From the NCBI RefSeq assembly GCF_019711595.1, contig NZ_JAIGNR010000003.1, forward strand, positions 1-64,000: 64,000 nucleotides of DNA, read 5' to 3'. Position 1 is the first letter of the stretch; every line of letters begins with the position of its first letter. The notes beneath the pieces are model-generated. The model worked only from the letters and a program-made list of their open reading frames with translations. It searched no databases and was not told where the DNA came from. A program made the position numbers and the translations under genes. The stretch comes from Qipengyuania sphaerica (lineage in GTDB: Bacteria; Pseudomonadota; Alphaproteobacteria; Sphingomonadales; Sphingomonadaceae). This document shows positions 37,706-48,365 of the stretch, piece by piece.

Positions 37706-38167
37706 CTATCTCGCAGATGCAGCACAGGTGCGCCACTGCCGCGGGTTGGCATCCGTGCCCAGCCACGCGTTGAATCTCGTGGTTTCGCCGGAAAACTCGT
37801 TTCGGCACGGGCCCCTTTCGATCGTAAGCACGAAGGGAGCCGGATCGTCGGGAATTGCCCCTTCCTTGCCGCGGAAAGTCCAGACACCCGCGTTGCTCGA
37901 GGCCGAAACCTCCACCACGCGATAGGACGGTCCTGAGTAGCTCTGGCTGATCGCCATCTTCGAACCGCGGTTCTCGAACCCGATGAAAGGTTCGCCGAAA
38001 TTCGCCTTGAAATCTCCGCGCGTGGCATCGGCAGAAAGATGGTCGACGCGCTGGGCTTCCTGTTTGACGATGACCGGATCGGGCTGCTTGGGTTCCGGCT
38101 GCGGCGTGGGTTCGCGCTCGCAGGCAGCAAGCATGGGAACACAAACCACTATTGCGAGCGCGCGCAT
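37706..38167 (-). CDS. Hypothetical lipoprotein
   Basis: A 153-residue protein, MRALAIVVCVPMLAACEREP, with lipobox LAAC (Cys ~16), a Pro/Glu linker (PTPQPEPKQPDPV) and a ~100-residue domain (DFKANFGEPFIGFENRGSKM; VWTFRGKEGAIPDDPAPFVL; GPCRNEFSGETTRFNAWLGT) with two further cysteines. No family recognised; probably a periplasm-facing beta-rich domain. AAAAGGAG lies just before the start region. Divergent from scoA. Confidence 0.82.
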   Translation of the reverse strand: MRALAIVVCVPMLAACEREPTPQPEPKQPDPVIVKQEAQRVDHLSADATRGDFKANFGEPFIGFENRGSKMAISQSYSGPSYRVVEVSASSNAGVWTFRGKEGAIPDDPAPFVLTIERGPCRNEFSGETTRFNAWLGTDANPRQWRTCAASAR

Positions 38168-38239
38168 CGAGAACTCTCCTTTTGCGGGGGTGACTTATCA
38201 CAAACACCCCGCTAGCAGCCATGCCGTAACGGAGGTCCG

Positions 38240-38947
38240 ATGAACAAGCTCTTTCCCGATGCCGCTTCCGCCCTCGAAGGGCTTCTCCACGACGACATGC
38301 TGATTGCCAGCGGCGGCTTCGGCCTCTGCGGAATTCCCGAGCGCCTGCTCGAGGCGATCCGCGAAAGCGGCGTCAAAGGCCTCACTTTCGCCAGCAACAA
38401 TGCCGGCATCGACAATGAGGGCATCGGCATGCTGCTGCGCACGCAGCAGGTAAAGAAAATGATTTCCAGCTACGTCGGCGAGAACAAGGAATTCGAACGG
38501 CAATTCCTTTCGGGCGAACTCGAGGTCGAATTCTGCCCGCAGGGTACGCTGGCCGAACGCATGCGTGCTGGCGGCGCCGGCATCCCCGGTTTCTATACCA
38601 AGACTGGCGTGGGAACACAGGTGGCCGACGGCAAGGAAGTGAAGAATTTCGGGGGCGAGGACTACATCCTCGAGCGCGGAATTTTCGCCGACCTTGCGAT
38701 CGTCAAGGCGTGGAAGGCGGACGAGACGGGCAATCTCGTCTTCCGCAAGACCGCGCGCAACTTCAACCAGCCCGCCGCAACTTGCGGCAAGGTCTGCGTG
38801 GTGGAAGTCGAGGAGGTGGTCCCTGTCGGCAGCCTCGATCCCGATTGCATCCACCTGCCCGGCGTTTACGTTCAGCGCATGATCGTGGGGGCGCCCTACG
38901 ACAAGAAGATCGAATTCGTGACGACCCGCGAAAGGGAAAGCGCATGA
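38240..38947 (+). CDS. scoA: 3-oxoacid (succinyl-CoA:acetoacetate) CoA-transferase subunit A
   Basis: A 235-residue class I CoA-transferase alpha subunit: DMLIASGGFGLCGIPERLLE (CoA-binding Gly loop), LTFASNNAGIDNEGIGMLL and a C-terminal VVEVEEVVPVGSLDPDCIHL. With ScoB it moves CoA from succinyl-CoA to acetoacetate, opening ketone bodies or PHB products to the TCA cycle. GGAGG lies 4 bases before ATG. Its stop overlaps the next ATG by 4 bases (ATGA), although the partner subunit is one gene further on. Confidence 0.95.
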   Translation: MNKLFPDAASALEGLLHDDMLIASGGFGLCGIPERLLEAIRESGVKGLTFASNNAGIDNEGIGMLLRTQQVKKMISSYVGENKEFERQFLSGELEVEFCPQGTLAERMRAGGAGIPGFYTKTGVGTQVADGKEVKNFGGEDYILERGIFADLAIVKAWKADETGNLVFRKTARNFNQPAATCGKVCVVEVEEVVPVGSLDPDCIHLPGVYVQRMIVGAPYDKKIEFVTTRERESA

Positions 38948-39852
38948 TCCGGACCGGCCTCCTTTCGCTGGCGGCAGTGGCGCTTGCGGCATGCGCAACC
39001 ATGCCCGCCCCCGAGCCCGAAGTACCTCTCGCCAGCACCGATGCTCCCGACAGCATGCAGTGGCTCTACGGCTCGGGAGAGGCAGCAGGTGCCTCGATCC
39101 AGGCCTGGCGCAATCTTGCCGATTACGCGATCGCCCGCAGCCGCGAGCGGCGCGTACCGCAATCGGTCGCGATGGGGATCGGCGGCTCAGTGGCAGAACC
39201 GCAGCTGTGCTCCGACGGCGACACCATCAAGCCGCTCGCAGTCGTCTTCGACGTCGACGAAACGGTGATCCTCAATAAGGGCTACGAGTATTTTCTCGCC
39301 GGCGGGCATGAGTATTCGCGCGAAAGCTGGAAGCTCTGGGAAGAGACGGGCTTCAACTACGTGAAGCCCGTGCCCGGCGCCGTCACTGGCCTGCGCCGCC
39401 TGCGCGAAGCGGGTATCACCCCGGTTTTCAATACCAACCGCCAGTACAGCCCCGAAGGTGCGGCCGCGGCCATTGCGGTCGCCGGTCTGGGCGAAGCCGT
39501 GCATCTCGACACGCTGTTCCTGCGCGGCGATGACGGGACGGACAGCGGCGGCAAGGACGGTCGGCGTGCCTTGATCGCCGAGCGCTACTGCATCGTTGCG
39601 CTGGCCGGAGACAATCTCGGCGACTTCGCCGACGTGTTCAACGATGATGCGCTTGCACCGTCCGCACGTCGCGAGCTGGCCGCGCGCGGCGATCTTGCCC
39701 AGCTATGGGGCAATGGCTGGTTCGTCTTGCCCAACCCTGTTTACGGAGACTCGCTGAAAGGCTCCATTGACGAGGTCTTCCCCGAAGGCATGCGCTGGAC
39801 GCCAGAAACCGTGCCCTCCGACGCGCCCGCAATCATGAACGAAGGCAACTGA
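38944..39852 (+). CDS. HAD IIIB acid phosphatase / 5'-nucleotidase lipoprotein, e(P4) type
   Basis: A 302-residue exported protein. Lipoprotein signal [20 protein letters not shown] (Cys ~17). The HAD nucleophile motif is [12 protein letters not shown] (DxDxT); [20 protein letters not shown] and [20 protein letters not shown] resemble the e(P4)/class C acid phosphatases, and [16 protein letters not shown] is the C-terminal acidic motif. It would dephosphorylate nucleotides or phosphomonoesters in the periplasm. It is wedged between scoA and scoB, overlapping scoA by ATGA and ending 1 base before scoB. Frame upstream of 38944 lies inside scoA and is rejected. Confidence 0.9.
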   Translation: MIRTGLLSLAAVALAACATMPAPEPEVPLASTDAPDSMQWLYGSGEAAGASIQAWRNLADYAIARSRERRVPQSVAMGIGGSVAEPQLCSDGDTIKPLAVVFDVDETVILNKGYEYFLAGGHEYSRESWKLWEETGFNYVKPVPGAVTGLRRLREAGITPVFNTNRQYSPEGAAAAIAVAGLGEAVHLDTLFLRGDDGTDSGGKDGRRALIAERYCIVALAGDNLGDFADVFNDDALAPSARRELAARGDLAQLWGNGWFVLPNPVYGDSLKGSIDEVFPEGMRWTPETVPSDAPAIMNEGN

Positions 39853-39853
39853 C

Positions 39854-40519
39854 ATGTCCGATACCGCAACCAAGACCGGCTGGGACCGCAACCAGATGGC
39901 CGCGCGCGCCGCACGCGAGCTGGAGGACGGCTATTACGTCAACCTCGGCATCGGTATCCCCACTCTGGTCGCCAACCACATTCCCGAAGGCATGCATGTC
40001 ACGCTGCAGAGCGAGAACGGGATGCTCGGCATCGGTCCCTTCCCCTATGAAGGCGAAGAGGATGCCGACCTGATCAATGCGGGCAAGCAGACGATCAGCG
40101 AACTCCCGCACAGCGCCTATTTCGACAGCTCGCAAAGCTTCGCCATGATCCGCGGCGGGCATATCGACCTGACCGTGCTCGGCGCGATGGAAGTGGCCGA
40201 GAACGGTGACATCGCCAACTGGATGATCCCGGGCAAGATGATCAAGGGCATGGGCGGCGCGATGGATCTCGTCGCGGGAGTGAAGAAGATCATCGTGGTG
40301 ATGGATCACAACGCCAAGGACGGCAGCGCCAAGTTCATTCCCAGCTGCACCTTGCCGCTGACGGGACAGAACGTGGTCGACATGATCATTACCAATCTCG
40401 GTGTATTCCGCCGCAAGGATCATGCGAGCCCCTTCCAGCTGATCGAACTCGCTCCCGGCGTGACTGCCGAGGAGATCGCCGACAAGACCACGGCGAAATA
40501 CGAGGTCGCGCTCGGCTGA
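39854..40519 (+). CDS. scoB: 3-oxoacid CoA-transferase subunit B
   Basis: A 221-residue beta subunit carrying the catalytic Glu in [12 protein letters not shown] (~54-65), with [20 protein letters not shown] and [20 protein letters not shown]. Full length for the family. It completes the enzyme begun by scoA, despite the phosphatase gene between them; all three must be co-transcribed. Followed after 6 bases by a class III CoA-transferase gene. Confidence 0.96.
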   Translation: MSDTATKTGWDRNQMAARAARELEDGYYVNLGIGIPTLVANHIPEGMHVTLQSENGMLGIGPFPYEGEEDADLINAGKQTISELPHSAYFDSSQSFAMIRGGHIDLTVLGAMEVAENGDIANWMIPGKMIKGMGGAMDLVAGVKKIIVVMDHNAKDGSAKFIPSCTLPLTGQNVVDMIITNLGVFRRKDHASPFQLIELAPGVTAEEIADKTTAKYEVALG

Positions 40520-40525
40520 GGCAGT

Positions 40526-41677
40526 ATGGCCGATTGGCTCGAAAACCCGCGTAACGAGAACAGTCCGCTTGCGGGCCTGAAGGTACTCGAACTGGCGCGC
40601 GTGCTCGCAGGACCGTGGGCAGGACAGATCCTCGCCGATCTGGGCGCCGACGTGATCAAGGTCGAGAGCCCCGAGGGCGACAACACCCGCATCTGGGGAC
40701 CGCCCTGGGTCGAGCATGGCGGAGAGACGACCAGCGCCTATTACCACGCCTGCAATCGAGGGAAGCGCGGGATCGTCGCCGATTTTCGCAATGCCGGGGA
40801 CCTGGCGCGGGTGGCAGAACTGGCGAAAAGCGCCGATGTGGTGCTCGAGAACTTCAAGCCCGGCGGTCTCGCCAAGTTCGGCCTCGACTACGAAACCCTC
40901 GCCAAGGCCAATCCGGCACTCGTCTATTGCAGCATCACCGGCTTCGGACAGGATGGCCCGCGCCGCGACGAGCCGGGGTACGACTTCGTCATCCAGGCGA
41001 TGAGCGGTTTCATGGCGCTAACCGGCGAGCCAGAGGGCGACCCTATGAAGATGGGCGTCTCGATCAGCGACCTGTCGACCGGCCTTTGGGCGGCCAACGC
41101 CGTGCAGGCCGCGCTGCTGATGCGCCACCGGACCGGCAAGGGACAGTGGATCGACATGAGCCTGCTCGATTGCTCGGTCGGCCTGCTCGCCAACCAGGCG
41201 ATGAGCTTCCTCGCGACCGGCAAGAACCCGCCCCGCATGGGCAATGCCCACGCACAGGTCAGCGCCTATGGCGTATTCCCGACACAGGATGGCCCGGTGG
41301 TGCTGGCGCCTGCAAATGACGGACTTTTCCGGCGGCTGCTCACCGTGCTCGGACGCGATGACCTTAAGGACGACGAGCGCTTTGCCGACAATGAGGCTCG
41401 CGTCGCCAACCGGCATGTGCTCGATGCGATCATCGCGGAGGAAGCGTGCAAATGGACAGGGCAGGACCTGCTCGATGCATGCGCCGAGGCAGGCGTGCCC
41501 GCCGGCCCGATTAATTCTCTCGACGAAGTCTTCGCCGACAAGCAAGTACGCTTTCGCGGCATGCGGGTCGATATCGATGGCCGGCCCGGCGTGCGCAGCC
41601 CCTTTACCTTCTCCGATGCCGAACTCGCGCTGGAGCGGCCGTCGCCGCTGTTGGGCGAAGACACACCGCAGGACTAG
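40526..41677 (+). CDS. CaiB/BaiF (class III) CoA-transferase
   Basis: A 383-residue protein: LAGLKVLELARVLAGPWAGQ at the N terminus, ADLGADVIKVESPEGD with the catalytic Asp region, KRGIVADFRN, and GYDFVIQAMSGFMALTGEPE. Formyl-CoA transferase fold with an interlocked dimer. Substrate cannot be told; the neighbours (scoAB) suggest short- or branched-chain acyl-CoA metabolism. GAGGCAG upstream of ATG gives a weak ribosome site. It converges on the M3 peptidase gene with a 1-base gap. Confidence 0.93.
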   Translation: MADWLENPRNENSPLAGLKVLELARVLAGPWAGQILADLGADVIKVESPEGDNTRIWGPPWVEHGGETTSAYYHACNRGKRGIVADFRNAGDLARVAELAKSADVVLENFKPGGLAKFGLDYETLAKANPALVYCSITGFGQDGPRRDEPGYDFVIQAMSGFMALTGEPEGDPMKMGVSISDLSTGLWAANAVQAALLMRHRTGKGQWIDMSLLDCSVGLLANQAMSFLATGKNPPRMGNAHAQVSAYGVFPTQDGPVVLAPANDGLFRRLLTVLGRDDLKDDERFADNEARVANRHVLDAIIAEEACKWTGQDLLDACAEAGVPAGPINSLDEVFADKQVRFRGMRVDIDGRPGVRSPFTFSDAELALERPSPLLGEDTPQD

Positions 41678-41678
41678 C

Positions 41679-43541
41679 TCAAAGAAGTGCCTCGATCTTG
41701 TCCATCGTGGCGCTAAAATCGGCGATATAGTCGCGATAGACATCGGGCTTGGTCATATCGAGCCCGGCCTTCTTGAGGATCTCGACCGGGTAATCCGACC
41801 CGCCTGCGCGCAACACGCCAAGGAAAGCCTCACGCTCCTTCTCGCCGCCATCGAGGATCGACTTGGCAAACCAGTTGCCCGCCGAAATCGACGTCGCATA
41901 CTGGTACACGTAGTAAGGCGAACCGAAGAAATGCGGGACCATCGACCATTCGTGAGCGATGTAATCGGGCAGGATCATGTCTGGCCCGTGATAGCGCCGC
42001 AGGATGTCATGGTAGGTTTCGGCAAATTTGCGACCTGACATGCCCTCGCCCTTCTCGCCCATCTCATGCGACCTGAGTTCGAATTCAGCGAACTGGACCT
42101 GGCGGAAGAAGACCGAGCGCGCGTCTTCCATCTGCATTCCGAGATAGAAGAGTTTCTCTTCCTTCGATTGCGCCCGCTCGAGCATGTAACGGCTGAGGAA
42201 GACCTGGTTGACTGTCGAAGCGATCTCGGCGGTGAAAGTCGAATAGCGATAGGTCTCGTAGGGATTATTGGCCTTGGCCAGCAGCGTATGGATCGCATGG
42301 CCCCACTCATGCGTGTAGGTCGAGAGGCTCGAATAATCGTCTTCGAGATTGAGCAACAGATAGGGATGCAGGTCGTAAAGGTTGCCGTTCATATAGGCCC
42401 CCGAATACTTGCCCGGGCGCGGGAACGGATCCATCCATTTGCGCCCCGTCGCATCGACCAGCAGATCGACATATTCGCGGCCAAATGGCTTGAGCGAGTC
42501 GATCGTGATCGCCCGCATCTGGTCGAGCGAGAATTTCCGGTCGAGCGTCACCAACGGCGGATAGATGTCGTAATAACCAATATCGGGTAGCCCGAGGATG
42601 CGTCGTCGCAGGTCGAAGTAGCGATGCAGTTCAGGCAGACCCTTATTGGTCTCGCTGACCAGGTTTCGATAAACGCTTTCAGGAATATTGGGGCCGTCAA
42701 GAGATGCAGCCAGCGTATTGGGATAATTGCGCGCCTTTGCGCGGAAAATATTGCCCTTGATCCGTGAAGCATATGCCGCACCAAGCGAATTGCTGAACTC
42801 GCCGTACGAGCTAAAATACTTGTCGAAGACGAGTTTGCGATCATCGCGGTTAGGGAAATATCGCGCCGCCTGCGCACCCTGGTCATCCAGCTTGAGCTCG
42901 CGACCATCGGACAAGGTTACGGTCGGGCGCGGAATGTCGGAAGCAACCAGTTGGCCTCGCACATCGCCCGGGCCTGTCAGCGGGCCGCTGGCCAAGGCCA
43001 GCAGGCTTTCGCCTTTCTCGTCCAGCACATGCTCCGCCCCGCGCAAAGTTTCGCGCAGGTCGAGGGCGAAGCGTGTCCGGAGCGTCTCGTCCTCGGCGAT
43101 GAAAGCTTCGACTTTTTCCTCGCCGAGCTCGAGCACTTCGGGAAGCACCCAAGATATCGCTGCGCCGAACGCAGTGTACATTTCGCTCGACTGACCAAGC
43201 CGCTCCTGGTTCTCCGCAATCCGCACATCCTCGTCGCTGATCATCTTGGAAAAGCTATAGACGCGCGAAGCAGCTTTCCTGATGTCGGATATTTCGCCGA
43301 AAACCTTGGCCATGGAGGAGGAGCTGGAACCGAGCGTACCCTGATACGCGGTCAGCCGCGGGAGCGCATCGAGCACGTCCTGCCGGGCTGCATCCCATGC
43401 CGCCCAGTCCGAGAAGATCTCGCTAAGGTCCCATGCTCCGGTGGATATGGATTCCCCCACCTGCGCAAAAGCGGGCACAGCACCGGCAATCGGCAAGGAG
43501 GCGGCGATGGCAAGCGCGCCGCGGCGATCGGTTTGAAGCAT
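41679..43541 (-). CDS. Exported M3 family oligoendopeptidase (PepF-like)
   Basis: A 620-residue zinc peptidase. The M3 motif THEWGHAIH (HExxH) is at residue ~410, with the downstream TAEIASTVNQVFLSRYM Glu region and HGPDMILPDYIAHEWSMVPH. Most PepF enzymes are cytoplasmic, but this one begins MLQTDRRGALAIAASLPIAG..AFAQ, a signal peptide with a twin-arginine-like start and an A-x-A site. It would thus trim peptides in the periplasm. ATG 43541 gives this signal peptide; the longer frame adds 34 residues that hide it. AGGGGA lies upstream. Confidence 0.92.
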   Translation of the reverse strand: MLQTDRRGALAIAASLPIAGAVPAFAQVGESISTGAWDLSEIFSDWAAWDAARQDVLDALPRLTAYQGTLGSSSSSMAKVFGEISDIRKAASRVYSFSKMISDEDVRIAENQERLGQSSEMYTAFGAAISWVLPEVLELGEEKVEAFIAEDETLRTRFALDLRETLRGAEHVLDEKGESLLALASGPLTGPGDVRGQLVASDIPRPTVTLSDGRELKLDDQGAQAARYFPNRDDRKLVFDKYFSSYGEFSNSLGAAYASRIKGNIFRAKARNYPNTLAASLDGPNIPESVYRNLVSETNKGLPELHRYFDLRRRILGLPDIGYYDIYPPLVTLDRKFSLDQMRAITIDSLKPFGREYVDLLVDATGRKWMDPFPRPGKYSGAYMNGNLYDLHPYLLLNLEDDYSSLSTYTHEWGHAIHTLLAKANNPYETYRYSTFTAEIASTVNQVFLSRYMLERAQSKEEKLFYLGMQMEDARSVFFRQVQFAEFELRSHEMGEKGEGMSGRKFAETYHDILRRYHGPDMILPDYIAHEWSMVPHFFGSPYYVYQYATSISAGNWFAKSILDGGEKEREAFLGVLRAGGSDYPVEILKKAGLDMTKPDVYRDYIADFSATMDKIEALL

Positions 43542-43694
43542 TTGGGCGGTCCCCTGTCTGACGCCCTCGAACGGAGGCGTGATTGGGACGAAGCCTAGGC
43601 GGTCTGCAGAATCTAGCAAGCTCTGCAGGAACTTTGGTCGCATGATCTGCGTAGCTTGTCGAAGATCGGGCGGATAACCGCCAAAGTTGAGTCC

Positions 43695-44933
43695 TTAGCC
43701 CAGCGCCGCTTTCAGATCATCAACAAGATCGGTGCGCTCCCAGGGGAAATAATCACCGTCCGCCTGCCGGCCGAAGTGGCCATAGGCAGCGCTGGGCCGG
43801 TAGATTGGCTTGTTGAGGCCGAGATGGGTGCGGATGCCGCGCGGGGTCAGGCCGCCGAGCTTTTCGATCGTGCGGATGGCGTCTTCCAGTCCCTCGTCGG
43901 TCACGCCGTCGGCGCAGGTGCCGTGCGTATCGACATACAAAGACAAGGGCTTCGACACGCCGATGGCATAGGATAGCTGGATCGTGCAGCGCGACGCGAG
44001 GCCCGCCGCCACGATGTTCTTTGCAAGGTAGCGGGTGATATAGGCTGCCGAACGGTCGACCTTGGTCGGATCCTTGCCGCTGAAGGCGCCGCCGCCATGC
44101 GGTGCTGCGCCGCCATAGGTGTCGACGATGATCTTGCGGCCGGTAAGGCCGGCATCGCCGTCGGGACCGCCAATCTCGAAGGCCCCTGTGGGATTGATGT
44201 GCCACTCGGTTTCTTCGGTGATCCAGCCATCGGGGAGGATGTCGGTGACGACGCCCTTCACATAAGCCTTCAGCTCGGCTTCCTTCTCACCCTCGTGATA
44301 GCCCTTGCCGTGCTGGGTCGAGACGACGATCGCGGTGCAGGCGACCGGCTTGCCGTTTTCGTACCGCAGCGAGAGCTGGCTCTTGGCGTCGGGCTCGAGG
44401 AAAGGCGCGGCCCCGCTCTTCCGGTCGGCAGCCAGCCGTTCGAGGATCTTGTGCGAATAGTCGAGCGTCGCCGGCATCAGGTCGGGCGTCTCGTCGCAGG
44501 CGAAGCCGAACATGATGCCCTGGTCCCCCGCGCCCTCGTCCTTGTTGCCGCTCGCATCGACGCCTTGCGCGATTTCCGAGGACTGTCCGTGGAGGTGGTT
44601 TTCGAATTCGAGCGTCTGCCAGTGGAATCCGTCCTGCTCGTAACCGATTTCGCGCACCGTGCGGCGCACCGCCTGCTCGATCTCGTCCTTCGCGCCCGGT
44701 GCCCATCCGCCGTTATCGGCCCAGTCGGGATTGTTGCGGTCGTACATCGGCGCGCAGCGGATCTCGCCCGAGAGGATGACGCGCTGGGTAGTCGTCATGG
44801 TCTCGCAGGCCACCCGCGATTCCGCGTCTTTCGACAGCATCAGGTCGACGATGGCATCGCTGATCTGGTCGGAAACCTTGTCGGGGTGCCCTTCCGACAC
44901 GCTTTCGGAAGTGAACAGGTAGTTGCTGCGCAT
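43695..44933 (-). CDS. metK: S-adenosylmethionine synthetase
   Basis: A 412-residue enzyme with [20 protein letters not shown] near the N terminus, [16 protein letters not shown] (ATP-binding GAGDQG), and [19 protein letters not shown] (the GGGAFSxKD signature). It makes SAM from methionine and ATP; SAM feeds TrmB and PrmC encoded in this window among many others. No SAM riboswitch was recognised in the 40-base gap to lnt upstream. Confidence 0.98.
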   Translation of the reverse strand: MRSNYLFTSESVSEGHPDKVSDQISDAIVDLMLSKDAESRVACETMTTTQRVILSGEIRCAPMYDRNNPDWADNGGWAPGAKDEIEQAVRRTVREIGYEQDGFHWQTLEFENHLHGQSSEIAQGVDASGNKDEGAGDQGIMFGFACDETPDLMPATLDYSHKILERLAADRKSGAAPFLEPDAKSQLSLRYENGKPVACTAIVVSTQHGKGYHEGEKEAELKAYVKGVVTDILPDGWITEETEWHINPTGAFEIGGPDGDAGLTGRKIIVDTYGGAAPHGGGAFSGKDPTKVDRSAAYITRYLAKNIVAAGLASRCTIQLSYAIGVSKPLSLYVDTHGTCADGVTDEGLEDAIRTIEKLGGLTPRGIRTHLGLNKPIYRPSAAYGHFGRQADGDYFPWERTDLVDDLKAALG

Positions 44934-44973
44934 GAATGACCCCGAAGACTTGGATAAGGATATAAAGAAGGCT

Positions 44974-46569
44974 TTATGTTTCCGCCTGTGGGTAACGAAG
45001 GCGCAGGCGCATTACAACAACAGAGGCGAGCAAAAACGCTATCCCCCACACAAGCGTAAGCCAGTGTCCGAATTTCGAGAAAAGCGTGGGCGCGCCTGCA
45101 GGCGGAACCAGCGTATCGATCCGGTCGGCACGGTTGCGGCCGATATACTCGCGAACTACGCCGCGGGCATCGATGATCGCGCTGATACCGGTGGTCGTTG
45201 AGCGGAGGACCGGCAAGCCCTCCTCGATTGCCCGCATGCGCGCCTGTGCGAGGTGCTGGGGCGGGCCCCATGCACCGAACCAGCCGTCGTTAGAGGGGTT
45301 GAAGATATAATCGGGCCGGTTGCCCCGCTCGGCAACCTCGCCCGAAAAGATGATTTCGTAACAGATCTGCATGCCCGACTTGCCGTAAGGGCCCAGATCG
45401 ATGGTCTGCGGCCCCGGTCCCGGATTGAAGTCGATCGATCCTGCCACGAGGCGTGACATGCCCAGCGGTTCTAGCAAAGTGCGCAGCGGCAGATATTCCC
45501 CGTAGGGCACGAGATGCGCCTTGGAATAGCGCTGCCCCAGATTGCCTTCGGCATCGATCGGAGTGATCGCGTTGTAAGCGCCCACCGCCTTCTCGCGCCC
45601 GCCGACCTCGCCGATTTCGAGATCGACCGCGCCGGTCAGGAGCAGGCTGCCCTCGCCGATGGTCTGGCCGATGCGATAGCGGGCGAAGGCCGGATCGGCG
45701 CCCGCCGTCATCTGGATATAATAGCGCAGCGGATAGCCGTCGCGAAGGTAGTCGGGAACGCCGCTTTCCGGCCAGAGGACGAGGCGGCGACTGACCTCGC
45801 GCTGCGGCTTGCTGAGTGCGGCGATACGCTGGAACTGCTCTTCGAATTTGGTCGGATCGTCGAGCTCTTCCTGCCTCAGATTGGGCTGGACGAGCGTTAC
45901 GGGAAGGTATCCTTCCTCGGCTTCGCCCGCCGGCAGGAGCATGCCCGTAGCGATCACAGCGGCAAAGACAGCAGCCGGCACCCAGCGTTTGCTCGCGATG
46001 AACCACGCCATGAATCCGGCAGCACCAACTGCCAGTCCGGACAGTGCATATGTGCCGAGCCAGGGCAGCACAGCAGCTGCACCGGGCCGTTCCCAATCGC
46101 CCAGCAGCATCATCGAGAACGGGCCCCAGATATAGCCGGTAAAAACCCAGCTGCGCAGCCATTCCGCGGCGATCCACAAGGCCCCGAAGGCCAGGATGAA
46201 GGCTGGCATGCCGCCACGGCGCGCAAGCATCCACGCCCCCAGACCTGCCAGCGCAGGCCATAATGCCAGATAAAGGGAGAGCAGCGGGACCGCGACCCAG
46301 CCGAGCGCCGCGGGCATCTCGGCCTGATAGGTGAAGGCCGTCGCGATCCAGTTGTTGGTCAGCGTGAAATGCGCAACGCCGAATAGCCAACCGGTAAGGA
46401 ATACGCTGCGCCTGCCTTCCTGCCGGAACAGCAGCCACACGAGTGCGGCCATGGCGGCAAGGCCGACCGGCCACAAGTGGAGCGGCTGGAAGCCGGTTGC
46501 CGACAGCAGGCCGAGCAGCAGCGCGGACCACTGCGGGTGGCGCTGCATGAAGTCAGGGATACGATCCAT
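44974..46569 (-). CDS. lnt: Apolipoprotein N-acyltransferase
   Basis: A 531-residue inner-membrane enzyme with about seven hydrophobic segments in the first ~200 residues and one at the C terminus, and a nitrilase-like periplasmic domain with the triad recognisable: Glu in [10 protein letters not shown], Lys in [14 protein letters not shown] and Cys in [11 protein letters not shown]. It adds the third acyl chain to lipoproteins; several lipoproteins (TadD and others) are encoded in this window. ATG 46569 has AGGGG upstream; 12 extra residues of open frame are ignored. Confidence 0.96.
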   Translation of the reverse strand: MDRIPDFMQRHPQWSALLLGLLSATGFQPLHLWPVGLAAMAALVWLLFRQEGRRSVFLTGWLFGVAHFTLTNNWIATAFTYQAEMPAALGWVAVPLLSLYLALWPALAGLGAWMLARRGGMPAFILAFGALWIAAEWLRSWVFTGYIWGPFSMMLLGDWERPGAAAVLPWLGTYALSGLAVGAAGFMAWFIASKRWVPAAVFAAVIATGMLLPAGEAEEGYLPVTLVQPNLRQEELDDPTKFEEQFQRIAALSKPQREVSRRLVLWPESGVPDYLRDGYPLRYYIQMTAGADPAFARYRIGQTIGEGSLLLTGAVDLEIGEVGGREKAVGAYNAITPIDAEGNLGQRYSKAHLVPYGEYLPLRTLLEPLGMSRLVAGSIDFNPGPGPQTIDLGPYGKSGMQICYEIIFSGEVAERGNRPDYIFNPSNDGWFGAWGPPQHLAQARMRAIEEGLPVLRSTTTGISAIIDARGVVREYIGRNRADRIDTLVPPAGAPTLFSKFGHWLTLVWGIAFLLASVVVMRLRLRYPQAET

Positions 46570-46627
46570 CGCGACCCCTGTTACGGTTAGTCGCGATGGT
46601 GGCAAGCGAAAGAAGGCGTGCGCGCGA

Positions 46628-47281
46628 TCAGCCGACCGCGCTCACATCCTCGTCTTCGCTCGGCTTGCGTGAGCGGCGCCGGGGCGCGGGCTTTTCGTCG
46701 CCGCCGATCGCGGGCGGAAGTACCGCCATGTCGATCTCGCCTTCGTTACCCGGAGAGCCTTCTTCGCCCTTCTTGGCCTTGCGCGGGGCGCGGCGCTTCT
46801 TGGGCGCCTCGTCCTCGTCGTCATTGCGGACGAAGGGATTGTCGTCGCTTTCGAAAGCCTCGTCCTCGTCGTCATTCGCCTTGCGGCGCGGCTTGCGCTG
46901 ACGGTTGCTGTCCTGCTGGCCATCCTGATCGTCGCGGCGACCGCGCGAACGGCGATTGTTGCGACGATCGTCGCCGTCGTCATCCGAATCGTCGTCGTCG
47001 GAAGAGTTGCGATCGTCCTGGCGCTTGGATTTGGCCTCTTCCTGGCGCGCCTTGTTGTCGGCGATCACGCGGAAATAGTGGTCGGCAAACTGGAGATAGT
47101 ACTCGGCCTGCACGCGGTCGCCATTGTGCTGGGCGTCCTGGGCAAGCTTCTTGTACTTGTCGAGCAGCTGCGGCGCATTGCCGCGAGCCCGGCTGTCGAT
47201 CCGGTTGGCCGAGTTGCCGCCGCCCTGATTACGGTTGTTGTTACGACCGCGGCGACGGTTGTTGTTACGATTGTTGTTCAA
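46628..47281 (-). CDS. DUF4167 protein, basic/acidic low-complexity, likely RNA-associated
   Basis: A 217-residue protein: an Asn/Arg-rich N terminus (MNNNRNNNRRRGRNNNR), the conserved DUF4167 core (SRARGNAPQLLDKYKKLAQD; VQAEYYLQFADHYFRVIADN; ~30-80), then a long disordered tail alternating Asp/Ser-rich and Arg/Lys-rich blocks (SSDDDDSDDDGDDRRNNRRS). Typical of alphaproteobacteria and usually next to prfA/prmC, as here. Function unknown; the composition suggests nucleic-acid binding. Confidence 0.93.
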   Translation of the reverse strand: MNNNRNNNRRRGRNNNRNQGGGNSANRIDSRARGNAPQLLDKYKKLAQDAQHNGDRVQAEYYLQFADHYFRVIADNKARQEEAKSKRQDDRNSSDDDDSDDDGDDRRNNRRSRGRRDDQDGQQDSNRQRKPRRKANDDEDEAFESDDNPFVRNDDEDEAPKKRRAPRKAKKGEEGSPGNEGEIDMAVLPPAIGGDEKPAPRRRSRKPSEDEDVSAVG

Positions 47282-47519
47282 GGAAATTCCGTCCTTTTAT
47301 GGCGCGGCACGAACCCGTTGGTCCGCCTGCTGGCCGCGTAATCCATCGAGCATGCTGCACCCTCTCGCAGCATGTGCGCTCCTGTCTGTGCATGGTATGC
47401 TAGGCCAAGGCCTGCACCGTAACTGCCATGTCGGAGCTTCGAACCGGCGGGTCGGAATAGTCCGCGCACCGCTGGCCTGTGGCCAGAGGTAAAGCCTCGA
47501 ATCGGCTTTGCCAACCCCT

Positions 47520-48365
47520 TTATGTCAAAATGAGCACCCGCGGCCGATTTGCAAGGTCGCGGCGAAGGGCGACATCGAAACCGCATCCTTGCGCAATTTC
47601 TGTGACGGCGGACGATTGTTCGTGTCCGATTTCGAGAATAGCGATGCCTTCCTCTCTCAGGAGATTACGCAATTGGGGAATGATGATGCGGTAATCATCG
47701 AGACCTTCGGGTCCGGCAAATAAGGCGGAGTGCGGTTCATAATCGGCCACATCACTATCGAGATTAGCGGAGCTTTCGACATAAGGCGGGTTGCATAGGA
47801 CGAGATCGAAAAGGCCCAAATCTCGCTCCCAGCCCGCTTGCGACCAGTCGCGATAGAGGAATTTCGCCTGCTTCCTTCCTAGCCCGAGCAGCTGCGCATT
47901 GTTCTCGGCCACATGAAGTGCTGCTTGTGACGAATCGATCGCGACACCTGACGCACCTTCGATTTCGAGCAGCGCGGTTATCAGCAGTGCGCCCGATCCC
48001 GTTCCAAGATCGAGTATGCGACCGGCATTGGGTACCAGTTCGAGCGCGGCATAAATAAGGGTCTCGCTGTCCGACCGCGGGATCAGGACATCGGGCGTGA
48101 CCCTGAAGGAGCGGCCATAGAACTCCGCGTGTCCCAGTATGTAGGAGAGTGGCTCCCGCGCGAGACGTCGCTCAACAAGGAGTTCGAACTCTGTTTGCGG
48201 AGGAGCAATGCCATCGATATCGAGCCGCCAGAGATCGGCCCGCCCCAGTCGTGCGGCCTTTGCCATCAGGTATTCGGCATCGAGCATCGGCGTGTCGCTG
48301 ACCTCTGCCAGCCGCTCGCCGGCTGAACGGATCGCGTCGAAAACTTTCACCCTCGCAGATCTCAA
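47520..48365 (-). CDS. prmC: Release-factor glutamine N5-methyltransferase
   Basis: A 281-residue SAM-dependent enzyme: N-terminal helical domain, SAM motif [18 protein letters not shown] (~117-134) and the catalytic [11 protein letters not shown] (NPPY, ~188-191). It methylates the GGQ glutamine of RF1/RF2; its substrate gene prfA overlaps it by ATGA. GC is a little below that of the neighbours, with more A/T-ending codons. Confidence 0.95.
   Translation of the reverse strand: MRSARVKVFDAIRSAGERLAEVSDTPMLDAEYLMAKAARLGRADLWRLDIDGIAPPQTEFELLVERRLAREPLSYILGHAEFYGRSFRVTPDVLIPRSDSETLIYAALELVPNAGRILDLGTGSGALLITALLEIEGASGVAIDSSQAALHVAENNAQLLGLGRKQAKFLYRDWSQAGWERDLGLFDLVLCNPPYVESSANLDSDVADYEPHSALFAGPEGLDDYRIIIPQLRNLLREEGIAILEIGHEQSSAVTEIAQGCGFDVALRRDLANRPRVLILT

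Noticed and set aside
44934-44973. SAM-responsive riboswitch before metK
   Set aside because: Only 40 bases separate lnt and metK and no known SAM riboswitch core is seen.
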